From an uncultured Opitutales bacterium (GTDB taxonomy: Bacteria; Verrucomicrobiota; Verrucomicrobiia; Opitutales; UBA9783): a stretch of DNA of 9,351 nt. The stretch lies in contig CAKUXH010000041.1 of NCBI GenBank assembly GCA_934700265.1, positions 1 to 9,351 on the forward strand. Reading direction: 5' to 3'. Both the position numbers and the translations under genes were made by a program. Positions within the stretch are counted from its first letter, which is position 1. The number at the start of each line of letters is the position of its first letter. Positions 1 through 6,425 of the stretch are shown piece after piece. The notes under the pieces were generated by a model that ran no database searches, was not told the DNA's origin, and saw only the letters and a program-made list of their open reading frames with translations.

Positions 1-585
1 CTTCAATACCAAACGATTAGTATTTTTCAGCAAAAACAAAGAGAAAAAGGAAACTAAACAATAAAAAAACACTAGACTTTTATGCAAAGGGATACATAAA
101 ACACAAGCACTCAAAAGCCAAAAAAAGATTTTAAAAAATTTGTTCCTCAACGAAAAAGAAAATAAAGGAAGAATAAATAAACTTATTTTAAAAAAACACA
201 AGTATTCCCAATAATTGATATTCAATGCTAAAAGCAATCGGATATTTACATAATTTTTCTGAATAGGAAGCCATCTATAGATAATACGAGAAGAGGCCAG
301 TAGAAACAAAAACCCACAAACACCTACAATGATTTTTTTTACAAGATTTTTTGAACGATCGGAATTAACAAATAAAGTAGGTAAATTAAAATAAAAACAC
401 GAACCTAAAGAAAAACATAATAAAAAACTTGCTAAATAATAATCCTTCCAAGATGTGCTAATCTGCCAAGGGAAGTATACCAAAAAAAAATACCCCGAAA
501 ACAAGTAGCATGTCGAAAAGTATAAACTTCTTTTAAAGCCCAACCATAAACATAATCCTGACAACAAATAAATACAGGTAACCAT
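1..585 (-). CDS. Multi-pass inner-membrane protein, N-terminal 195 codons (O-unit polymerase or flippase candidate)
   Basis: The minus-strand frame from ATG 585 is open to the left edge without a stop, giving at least 195 residues, so this AT-rich stretch is coding. About seven hydrophobic segments can be seen, near residues 2-17, 21-38, 49-68, 84-102, 126-146, 151-167 and 170-186. Short charged turns separate them (FKRS, NSDRSKNLVKK, LRNKFFK, LKNTNR). The start is supported by AAGGAG at 603-598. No family motif is recognisable by eye. A polytopic protein at the end of a glycosyltransferase run is most often a Wzy polymerase, a Wzx flippase, a ligase or a membrane acyltransferase. I lean to Wzy because such proteins are the least conserved, but this is a guess. 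GC content is the lowest in the window (about 28% in 301-360). Confidence 0.8.
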   Translation of the reverse strand, partial: MVTCIYLLSGLCLWLGFKRSLYFSTCYLFSGYFFLVYFPWQISTSWKDYYLASFLLCFSLGSCFYFNLPTLFVNSDRSKNLVKKIIVGVCGFLFLLASSRIIYRWLPIQKNYVNIRLLLALNINYWEYLCFFKISLFILPLFSFSLRNKFFKIFFWLLSACVLCIPLHKSLVFFYCLVSFFSLFLLKNTNRLVLK

Positions 586-597
586 TTTTATATTTTT

Positions 598-603
598 CTC
601 CTT
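598..603 (-). promoter_or_regulatory. Ribosome binding site of the membrane protein gene
   Basis: AAGGAG reads 12 bases before the ATG at 585, inside the 30-bp gap after the glycosyltransferase stop. The spacing is a little long but the match is the best Shine-Dalgarno in the window, and it decides the start of this gene. Confidence 0.7.
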
Positions 604-615
604 ATTCTGATTTAT

Positions 616-1728
616 TTAAATTTTATGAAATTTTTCTAAAAAGTTTAAATACTTTTCTTTTTCCAATTCAAAATTGTATTTTGTCTCAACTGCTTTTCGA
701 CCATTTTGTCCAAGTTGTTTTGTTAGGGCCTTATTTTCATAAAATTTGTCGATGGCATCAGCAATTTCTTGTGGATTTGCAGGATTTATAAATACACCGA
801 AAGGTTTATTTTCATTGCCAATTATTTTTTTCCAAAGGTCAAAATTAGATGCCACTAGTGGCAAGTGCATTCCAGGATATTCAAAAATTTTTAAACCTAG
901 CGCATATTTATGCGCAGGGTTTGCTTGTAGAACACATACTCCGCAAAAACATTTTTGAGCTAAACTATGTAGTTGCTGTCTACTAACCTGGCCTTTGTAT
1001 TCTACTTGGGACCAACCTGATAATTGTTGACATTGCTTCAATAGAGCTTCAGAGGAAAAGGTTCCGCATAAAATCAGTTTGATATCATTACGACATAAGC
1101 TAAGAGCTTTTACTATATTTATAATATTACGCTCTTGGCTAATTCCACCGCAGTATAAAATGTGGTTAGAGTGTTCAATATCAGGTTCTGTGCAATCCGC
1201 AAATTCTTTCAATAAGGCATAATTATGTAAAACGAATATATTTTTGTTATATTCACTCAAGACATCTCCGATATGTTTGGTGGCAGCAATCACTCCATCT
1301 AAACGCGACAAAATCAACGATTCTATGTATCTGTAAATTTTAACTACATGCTTTCTTAAAAATGGAGGAATCCAATAAGAATCCAGTAAGGCTTCTGTAT
1401 AACATTCATGTGAATCAAAGAATACTTTTGCACCTGTTTTTTTAAGCAACAAAGCGATCGTTAATAATTCGGGATCGTGTAAAATATAAACATCTGCCTT
1501 GATGGTCTTTGCCCTTTTATAGACAGCAAAAACCGCTAAAATCATGCGAAGAAAACGATTTTTATATTTTTTTACCCCGTGGATATGAATATTATCTTTT
1601 ATTTCATCTTTTTGACCATCAGCGACAATCAAATGTGCTTCTCCGCGCAAACTTTGAGCCCAACACTGTTTATGGAATATGCGAATATCGTACCTGGAAT
1701 GAACAGAAGTTAGGTTACAAACTTTCAT
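616..1728 (-). CDS. Glycosyltransferase, GT4 family
   Basis: A 370-residue GT-B glycosyltransferase. The N-terminus VCNLTSVHSRYDIRIFHKQC (3-22) is characteristic of a group of GT4 enzymes in polysaccharide loci. It is followed by YILHDPELLT (81-90) and VFFDSHECYTEAL (102-114). In the C-terminal domain, ILYCGGISQERN (190-201) and KLILCGTFS (217-225) lead to ALGLKIFEYPGMHLPLVASNF (276-295 core), which holds the donor-phosphate contacts Lys280 and Glu283. It likely adds a sugar to the O-unit in the cytoplasm; donor unknown. The ATG at 1728 overlaps the WbqC-family stop in ATGA, with AAGGA 8 bases upstream, all inside the junction repeat. A 30-bp gap follows before the membrane protein gene, the largest clean gap in the window. 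Confidence 0.88.
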   Translation of the reverse strand: MKVCNLTSVHSRYDIRIFHKQCWAQSLRGEAHLIVADGQKDEIKDNIHIHGVKKYKNRFLRMILAVFAVYKRAKTIKADVYILHDPELLTIALLLKKTGAKVFFDSHECYTEALLDSYWIPPFLRKHVVKIYRYIESLILSRLDGVIAATKHIGDVLSEYNKNIFVLHNYALLKEFADCTEPDIEHSNHILYCGGISQERNIINIVKALSLCRNDIKLILCGTFSSEALLKQCQQLSGWSQVEYKGQVSRQQLHSLAQKCFCGVCVLQANPAHKYALGLKIFEYPGMHLPLVASNFDLWKKIIGNENKPFGVFINPANPQEIADAIDKFYENKALTKQLGQNGRKAVETKYNFELEKEKYLNFLEKFHKI

Positions 1729-1741
1729 TTACAAAATCCTT
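1719..1741 (-). repeat. 23-bp junction repeat, copy 2 (WbqC/glycosyltransferase)
   Basis: Direct repeat of 3438-3460, offset 1719 bp. It encodes the GFCK and stop of the WbqC-family protein and the overlapping start MKV of the last glycosyltransferase. Since the four proteins involved are unrelated across the two junctions, shared ancestry of the genes cannot explain the identity. Confidence 0.85.
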
Positions 1742-2405
1742 CCCCGTTTGTATTGAATAGAAAATCAATTATCGATAATCCACCGACAAAATCACCATAA
1801 AGTTGCGGATAATTGGTTATTGAGAAATCACTGTAGAGTAATTTTATATTTTCCTTAACAAAATCCTCTTCTTGTTGGTAATTTTTGGCTCCCATCCCTG
1901 AAACATATACAGCTCCGCCAACTTTTTTTACCAAATCCAAAATCCGGGCTTCTTTCTGTTTTTTACTCTCTAAAGATGATGCAAAAATTATTTCGCAATT
2001 TAAATGTAAACATTGGGCACAATACCTTATCAATGCTACATTCATTTCGCATACAAAGTTATATTTCGCTCCCAGTAAATCTACAACATTATCGTAATGT
2101 GTTAAAAAATATGGAGCTTTTCGATATAAATTTTGTAAGGTTTTTAGAAATTTTTTATTCCATTCAGGATAATTATCTGCAAATTTTACTTCTTTTATAA
2201 GGGTTTCTTGCGGATGTTTTTTTTGGGGTAGAGAAATTTTTAATGCAGCATTTGTCGAATTTTTTATAAAGGCTTGCCCAAAATATGATCCACTATTGGA
2301 TACTAAAACATCGTCCAAAATAATAAAAGTATCGCATTGTTTCATTTTATAAAAATATCCCAACCACGGTATAAAATTGGGCTGATGTATTGCGACTTTT
2401 TTCAT
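1725..2405 (-). CDS. WbqC-family protein
   Basis: A 226-residue member of the WbqC family. It has the strong N-terminal signature VAIHQPNFIPWLGYFYKM (4-21) followed by CDTFIILDDV (24-33), then ISLPQKKHPQETLIKEV and, near the end, VYVSGMGAKNYQ. Members are frequent in O-antigen and glycolipid clusters; I know of no firmly established biochemical activity for the family, so none is assigned. No signal peptide or membrane segment is seen, so it is probably cytoplasmic. It starts at an ATG overlapping the GNAT stop by 4 bp and ends GEGFCK inside the second copy of the 23-bp junction repeat, which also carries the start of the next gene. An A8 run (plus-strand T8 at 2217-2224) encodes the QKK. Confidence 0.88.
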   Translation of the reverse strand: MKKVAIHQPNFIPWLGYFYKMKQCDTFIILDDVLVSNSGSYFGQAFIKNSTNAALKISLPQKKHPQETLIKEVKFADNYPEWNKKFLKTLQNLYRKAPYFLTHYDNVVDLLGAKYNFVCEMNVALIRYCAQCLHLNCEIIFASSLESKKQKEARILDLVKKVGGAVYVSGMGAKNYQQEEDFVKENIKLLYSDFSITNYPQLYGDFVGGLSIIDFLFNTNGEGFCK

Positions 2406-2818
2406 AATTTATTGTAAACGAGTGTATAAAATTTTAAACCAAAGCTATAGCCTTCCATCACATTATGAACGATAAAGCCAAGCTTTTCATAAAGAGCTTT
2501 CGCTTTAGGATTGCTTGTTTTAATGCTAACAAACTTTGCCTTATCTTTCCTGGCAACTTCCAAAGCATGCTTTATAAGATATGTTCCAATACCTTGACCG
2601 CGCATATTTTCTTTCACAAAAACTTCTACAATGTGAAAATTTCCCCAAGATAGTCGTGCCTTTAGACTACCAACGTAATCAGAATCTTCAATGACAAAAC
2701 TATAGGTTTTTACCGTATTTTTAGCGTTAAAAAAAGCATCATCAAAAGCCTCAAACCCTTTTTCAATTATCTTTTCTTGCTCTTGAGTTAACGATTTTTC
2801 TTGGATAAAATACTTCAT
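2402..2818 (-). CDS. GNAT family N-acetyltransferase
   Basis: A 138-residue GNAT protein from the ATG at 2818. The acetyl-CoA motif A is clear: VFVKENMRGQGIGTYLIKHAL (67-86, approx.) with R73-G-Q-G-I-G78, followed by FVSIKTSNPKAKALYEKLGF (96-115), typical motif B. A TTG two codons upstream (2824) would also open the frame, but the ATG gives the ATGA overlap with the deacetylase stop that most junctions here use, with a GGAAG ribosome site at normal distance, so I prefer it. GNAT proteins in O-antigen loci acetylate free amines of nucleotide sugars; here the neighbour that could create such an amine is the deacetylase. A sugar substrate is inferred only from context; acetylation of a protein or metabolite is also possible. 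The stop overlaps the next start by 4 bp. Confidence 0.85.
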   Translation of the reverse strand: MKYFIQEKSLTQEQEKIIEKGFEAFDDAFFNAKNTVKTYSFVIEDSDYVGSLKARLSWGNFHIVEVFVKENMRGQGIGTYLIKHALEVARKDKAKFVSIKTSNPKAKALYEKLGFIVHNVMEGYSFGLKFYTLVYNKL

Positions 2819-3447
2819 AAGCAAAATCTTCCTTTGATCAACTCGTAACCAACAGCCATTGGCTTTCCAATTTTTATTCCATCTGTAATAAAATTTGCTC
2901 TTATAAAATCTTCCTGCATGTACAAACGACTTTTTTGCGATTTATAATTATTCAATGAAGATACAATTTTATCTGCAATTACCTTATCTATTTCTATAAA
3001 AATATTATTCACATTTTCAAAAATATTCCATGGATAAGAAAAACCTATCAATGTAGCTTGATTTTTAAAACATCGACATCCTTCTTCGAAAATACACTTA
3101 TGATCCTGATGCACATCTTTCGATCCTGGTAACATAACTATATCAGGTTGTATATTTCCTCTAATCTCTATCATTTTTTCTAAAATATTTTGACGAAATT
3201 TTTGAAAATCACGTACCGGATAATCCTCAAAAAAGACATTCTTTGAAGGAATTCCAAGTTTTTCAATAACAATTTTATTTTCTTGTCTTAAAATATTGGG
3301 GGGAAATCCAAGCTGTTGGGAAGACTTTTGACAATCGGAAAAATAAAGGATGAAATACTCTGCATTCAGTTTTTTTTGAGAATAAAAAATAAAAGGTAAT
3401 ATTCCCATTTCATCATCGATATGTGGACACAAACATAAAACTTTCAT
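2815..3447 (-). CDS. PIG-L/LmbE-type deacetylase
   Basis: A 210-residue PIG-L family protein. The N-terminal CPHIDDEMG (7-15) gives the zinc ligands His9 and Asp12 and the general base Asp11, and DVHQDHKCIF (111-120) gives the second metal motif with His116. Family members remove the N-acetyl group from GlcNAc-containing substrates, so here it likely exposes a free amine on a sugar of the repeat unit or its precursor. The usual HPDDE is HIDDE and the glycine-rich stretch after it is weak, so the substrate may be unusual. The ATG at 3447 overlaps the glycosyltransferase stop in ATGA, with AAAGGA 8 bases upstream. The stop overlaps the GNAT start by 4 bp. Close linkage to an acetyltransferase suggests paired removal and replacement of acyl groups (inference). 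Confidence 0.85.
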   Translation of the reverse strand: MKVLCLCPHIDDEMGILPFIFYSQKKLNAEYFILYFSDCQKSSQQLGFPPNILRQENKIVIEKLGIPSKNVFFEDYPVRDFQKFRQNILEKMIEIRGNIQPDIVMLPGSKDVHQDHKCIFEEGCRCFKNQATLIGFSYPWNIFENVNNIFIEIDKVIADKIVSSLNNYKSQKSRLYMQEDFIRANFITDGIKIGKPMAVGYELIKGRFCL

Positions 3448-3460
3448 TTACAAAATCCTT
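3438..3460 (-). repeat. 23-bp junction repeat, copy 1 (glycosyltransferase/deacetylase)
   Basis: The copy contains the core GGATTTTGTAAATGAAAG. It encodes the C-terminal GFCK and stop of the glycosyltransferase, a Shine-Dalgarno, and the overlapping start MKV of the deacetylase. It is identical over 23 bp to 1719-1741, in the same orientation and at the same functional position. Confidence 0.85.
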
Positions 3461-4697
3461 TCACAAATTCAGTATATTGTTGATAAACAATTTCTGGGCA
3501 ACCAAAATCTTTAAAAAACTTTCGACTATTTTCTCCCATTTGTGCACGGATGTCAGGGTTATCTCTCAAGTAAAAAATATGTTTTTTTACTTCAGTAATA
3601 TTGTTGTTTGAAAAATTTAATCCCAAGGTTTTTTCTAAAATAACTCGAGATAACTCCCCAGACATTCCGTTTATTAAAGGCATTCCGCACATAAATTGAA
3701 AGAACACCTTATTGGGGAAACTGGGAATAACATTTTTATCATGTTTTTGACTCTCTTCAGAAATAAACGTAATTCCACAATCGCAATGTCTTGCTAAAAA
3801 ATACCCTTCCTTTTCAGAAACAAATCCAGGTAGAAATACATTCGACAAATATTTTGCATTTTCCCGGACTTGTTCAGCATAAACACCATCTCCACAAATA
3901 ACAAAATCTACATTATCTTTCGAAAAATTTTGGGCTAAGTGTAGTAGAAACATGGGATTGGATCCTCTTCCCCAACGGCTTATATAGAAAACTTTAAACG
4001 TACCCCTAGATAGCAAGTCTACATATTTTTCTGAAAATATTTTTCTCTCTTCTTCTGTTAAAGAAACATCTCGTGTTGTACTCAAATAAAAAATCTTTGT
4101 AGGCTTACTTTCCTCATTAATTTTTTTCATGCCCCAATGTAGCATATCTTTCGACATGGAAACAACAGCCGTAGCATTTTTCAATGCTTGTTTTAGAAAG
4201 AAACAATCAGGAAGTATAGCTAATTTTGCTAGGAAACGAAACAAAGTATTCGACAAAGCATAAGGAAGCGCATCCGGCCAGGCGTCTCGTAAATCTAAAA
4301 TGAAAGGAATCGCACGCTTTTTGGCAAAACGACTCGCCAAAAAAGAAGCACCCACACTCGGCACGCAAGAAACAATGGCATCAATATGTCCTAAAGTTTT
4401 TAAAACTCTCAATGCTTGAAAAGAACAAATCCAATCATGTAGGTAACGTTTAACACACACGTTATGTTTGTAACCGATTCCAGGAACGTGAATGATCTTG
4501 AAATCTTCATTTAATTGTTTTACTGACGATCCCCAGAGATTCTTTTTAGCATCATGACTAAATCCGCTTTTTATCCACGTTACAGAACAATTATTTTGCG
4601 AAAGGTATTGCCCTAAAAAAGCTGTACGTCGACGAATGTCGTTTACACAATTAGGAGTTTCTTCACAAAATTGCAGCAAAACGATATGTTTTTTCAT
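3444..4697 (-). CDS. Glycosyltransferase, GT4-like (WbuB-like N-terminus)
   Basis: A 417-residue GT-B fold glycosyltransferase. The N-terminal half has IRRRTAFLGQYLSQNN and the VTWIKSGFSH..KK segment (39-52) seen in WbuB-like O-antigen transferases, and DAIVSCVPSVGASFLASRFAKK (106-127) with FILDLRDAWPDALPY (132-146). The C-terminal half has VFYISRWGRGSNP (236-248), the nucleotide-binding region FVICGDG (265-271) and NKVFFQFMCGMPLING (329-344), in the place of the usual donor-binding motif. It probably adds one sugar to the lipid-linked O-unit on the cytoplasmic face of the inner membrane; donor and linkage cannot be read from sequence. The start overlaps the epimerase stop by 4 bp. The end (KGFCK) lies in one copy of the 23-bp junction repeat. 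Confidence 0.85.
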   Translation of the reverse strand: MKKHIVLLQFCEETPNCVNDIRRRTAFLGQYLSQNNCSVTWIKSGFSHDAKKNLWGSSVKQLNEDFKIIHVPGIGYKHNVCVKRYLHDWICSFQALRVLKTLGHIDAIVSCVPSVGASFLASRFAKKRAIPFILDLRDAWPDALPYALSNTLFRFLAKLAILPDCFFLKQALKNATAVVSMSKDMLHWGMKKINEESKPTKIFYLSTTRDVSLTEEERKIFSEKYVDLLSRGTFKVFYISRWGRGSNPMFLLHLAQNFSKDNVDFVICGDGVYAEQVRENAKYLSNVFLPGFVSEKEGYFLARHCDCGITFISEESQKHDKNVIPSFPNKVFFQFMCGMPLINGMSGELSRVILEKTLGLNFSNNNITEVKKHIFYLRDNPDIRAQMGENSRKFFKDFGCPEIVYQQYTEFVKGFCK

Positions 4698-5749
4698 TTC
4701 CCAAAATTCTTTAACAGCTTAACGATACTTTCACTTGCTTTTCCATTACCAAACGGATTCTGGTAGAGAGATTCACAGGAAATTCTAGAAAAGTCAAACT
4801 TCTTTTCGAACAAATTATACCGTGTTTGCCAACCCGATGCTTCTATTTCAGGCCAACAACTATCAAAATAAAAGAAATAACAATATTTTTTAGCAAAAAA
4901 TGCTTCACGTTGCAAACCGCCCGAGTCCGTAACAACAAAAGTACTATTGTTGATCAAATTAATCGTATCTAAGTAAGAAACAGGAGCAAGCAGGGTAAGT
5001 TTGGAGATATTTTCTAATTGACTCAATAAACCATGTTTCACAAAACTGTTTTTCGTACGGGGATGTACCGGGAAAACAACCCTATATGGTATTTGTTCCA
5101 TCAAATTTATTAGCTGTAAACAACCTTCTAGGGAATCGATATTTTTTGGACGATGAAATGTCATCAAAACATAGGGTACTTTTAAATTAAGTTTTTCGAT
5201 TATATTGGATGTTTGTTTGGCTTTTTCGGAAAAAGATTGGAATGCATCCAACATAACATCTCCGGTATGAAAAACATTTTTTGTGATACCTTCTTTTTTT
5301 AAATTATCAACATTATGTTGAGTACAGCAACAATGCAGGGTCGTAATGTGAGACGCCAAAACTCGATTGACTTCTTCTGGGGCTGTCCGAACACCTGCTT
5401 CAATGTGCATAACAGGAATATGTAGTTTAACCGCAGCCAAAGCTCCAGCAAGTGTAGAATTTGTATCCCCATAAATGAGCACCCATTCGGGATTTTCTTT
5501 TACTAAAACCTCTTCAATTTTGGTTAAAATTTCTCCTGTCATTGCCCCATGCGAGCGGTGGGTAATCGAAAAATGGTAATCTGGTTTTGGCAATTCCAAA
5601 TTATCGAAAAACACATCGCTCATATTGGCATCATAATGCTGCCCCGTATGGATTAAAACTTCTTTAATCCCATACTTAGCTAACTGCAAACTTACAGGTG
5701 CTTCTTTGATAAATTGAGGTCTATTCCCAACAATTGTACAAACTTTCAT
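4694..5749 (-). CDS. wbpI: WbpI/WecB-type UDP-sugar 2-epimerase
   Basis: A 351-residue non-hydrolysing UDP-N-acetyl-sugar 2-epimerase with a GT-B fold. Seen in order: VGNRPQFIK (7-15), HTGQHYD (34-40), YGDTNSTLAGALAA (93-106) with Asp95, HIEAGVRT (115-122) with Glu117, PEEVNR (124-129), TFHRPKN (197-203) with His199, PVHPRT (227-232) and TDSGGLQREAFF (274-285). These correspond to the catalytic Asp, Glu and His of WecB. In this operon it would convert UDP-GlcNAc3NAcA to UDP-ManNAc3NAcA, the last step of the WbpA-B-E-D-I route. Two parts depart from the usual sequence: the loop between HIEAG and PEE is several residues shorter than in WecB, and the usual DETEW-like motif near the end is DSCWPEIEASGW. 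The ATG at 5749 lies inside the formyltransferase gene. The stop overlaps the next start in ATGA. Confidence 0.85.
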   Translation of the reverse strand: MKVCTIVGNRPQFIKEAPVSLQLAKYGIKEVLIHTGQHYDANMSDVFFDNLELPKPDYHFSITHRSHGAMTGEILTKIEEVLVKENPEWVLIYGDTNSTLAGALAAVKLHIPVMHIEAGVRTAPEEVNRVLASHITTLHCCCTQHNVDNLKKEGITKNVFHTGDVMLDAFQSFSEKAKQTSNIIEKLNLKVPYVLMTFHRPKNIDSLEGCLQLINLMEQIPYRVVFPVHPRTKNSFVKHGLLSQLENISKLTLLAPVSYLDTINLINNSTFVVTDSGGLQREAFFAKKYCYFFYFDSCWPEIEASGWQTRYNLFEKKFDFSRISCESLYQNPFGNGKASESIVKLLKNFGK

Positions 5750-6407
5750 TGCAATGATAATCCTTTAATGTGATGTCTAAAGTTTTTTCAACATCATTTG
5801 GCATACGCTTATGTGTTGGAAATTCAACCAATTCTTTTACATCTTTGAGAACATGTTTATAATCTTCAACGGATTCTAAAAGAAGTTTTATTTCTTGTTC
5901 ATAAACTTTTTGAGCTAAACGATGGAATGTATCTCCTTCCCCCGGTATAATTCTTACGCGTTTAATAAGTTTCCCTGCATCTACTACGTGTCCTAAAATA
6001 TGTGAAGAACCCCCTATGGGCAAATTTTCCAAAATACTCCACTTGAATGCATCTAATCCGCGCGCATAAGGAACATAGCCAGGATGAGCGTTGATAAACG
6101 TAATCTTATCCAATAGATCTTCCGGAATAAGTCCAGCCCCAGCGATTAAAACAGGTGCTTCACCAATTTGCTCTATATATGTAGTTAATTCTTGTAACGA
6201 CTTCAAAGCGATAAATTGAAAACATAAATTTTTACATAACATACATGTATCAATATCGTAAACAACACTAGGTCTATGCTGCAATAGAGGGTTAAATGTT
6301 TTTTTATAAGACATTGGGCAAGCAAAAGTAGTAACTTTTTTGTACCCTAATGCTGACAATCCGCTCAAAACGTCAAAAGTTTTTCGGTGTGGACAATCGT
6401 AGGCAAT
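5721..6407 (-). CDS. Formyltransferase-fold protein, 5' end damaged or with a non-standard start
   Basis: The frame is open from 6416 to 5721. Counted from the TTG at 6368 it is 215 residues, with INAHPGYVPYARG (92-104) and HVVDAGKLI (127-135). These provide the Asn93, His95 and Asp130 triad with nearly the same spacing as the ArnA formyltransferase domain, so N10-formyl-tetrahydrofolate-dependent N-formylation of an amino sugar is the likely reaction. The TTG cannot be the native start: the codons upstream read FIAYDCPHRKTFDVLSG, clearly the first beta strand and loop of the protein, and then meet TAA at 6419-6417. I list the gene from ATT at 6407, the only start-like codon there; a 1-base frameshift is the alternative. 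The 3' end overlaps the wbpI-like gene by 29 bp. The target sugar is unknown; a 3-amino uronic acid from WbpE or a product of the downstream deacetylase are possibilities. Confidence 0.75.
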   Translation of the reverse strand: MAYDCPHRKTFDVLSGLSALGYKKVTTFACPMSYKKTFNPLLQHRPSVVYDIDTCMLCKNLCFQFIALKSLQELTTYIEQIGEAPVLIAGAGLIPEDLLDKITFINAHPGYVPYARGLDAFKWSILENLPIGGSSHILGHVVDAGKLIKRVRIIPGEGDTFHRLAQKVYEQEIKLLLESVEDYKHVLKDVKELVEFPTHKRMPNDVEKTLDITLKDYHCNESLYNCWE

Positions 6408-6424
6408 AAAATAGGATTATTCAC
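6405..6424 (-). other. Probable 1-base frameshift at the 5' end of the formyltransferase gene
   Basis: A GTG at 6424, one base after the wbpE stop, opens a frame reading MNNPILLP that ends after 19 codons. The protein-like frame is one position away. One extra T in the T4 run at 6411-6408 would join them as MNNPIFIAYDCPHRKT. The wbpD gene also starts GTGAATAAT, so this GTG is a believable start. Sequencing error, mutation or recoding cannot be told apart here. The run is not a good -1 slippery heptamer. Confidence 0.55.
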
Positions 6425-6425
6425 T

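Noticed and set aside
746..3611. Several plus-strand open frames of 60-85 codons (for example 746-958, 1509-1760, 1885-2097, 2465-2653, 3423-3611)
   Set aside because: All lie antisense inside well-supported minus-strand genes, show no motif, and their translations look like shadows of the real frames.
4318..4343. Inverted repeat TTTTTGGC / GCCAAAAA with a 10-base loop, terminator-like
   Set aside because: It lies in the middle of the glycosyltransferase gene and encodes similar residues (AKK and the reverse); the stem is AT-rich, and on the transcribed strand no U-tract follows.
6408..6415. Programmed -1 frameshift to express the formyltransferase from GTG 6424
   Set aside because: The sequence CCTATTTTA does not allow proper re-pairing of the P-site tRNA after a -1 slip, and I see no clear stimulatory hairpin or internal Shine-Dalgarno. 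An indel or alternative start is simpler.
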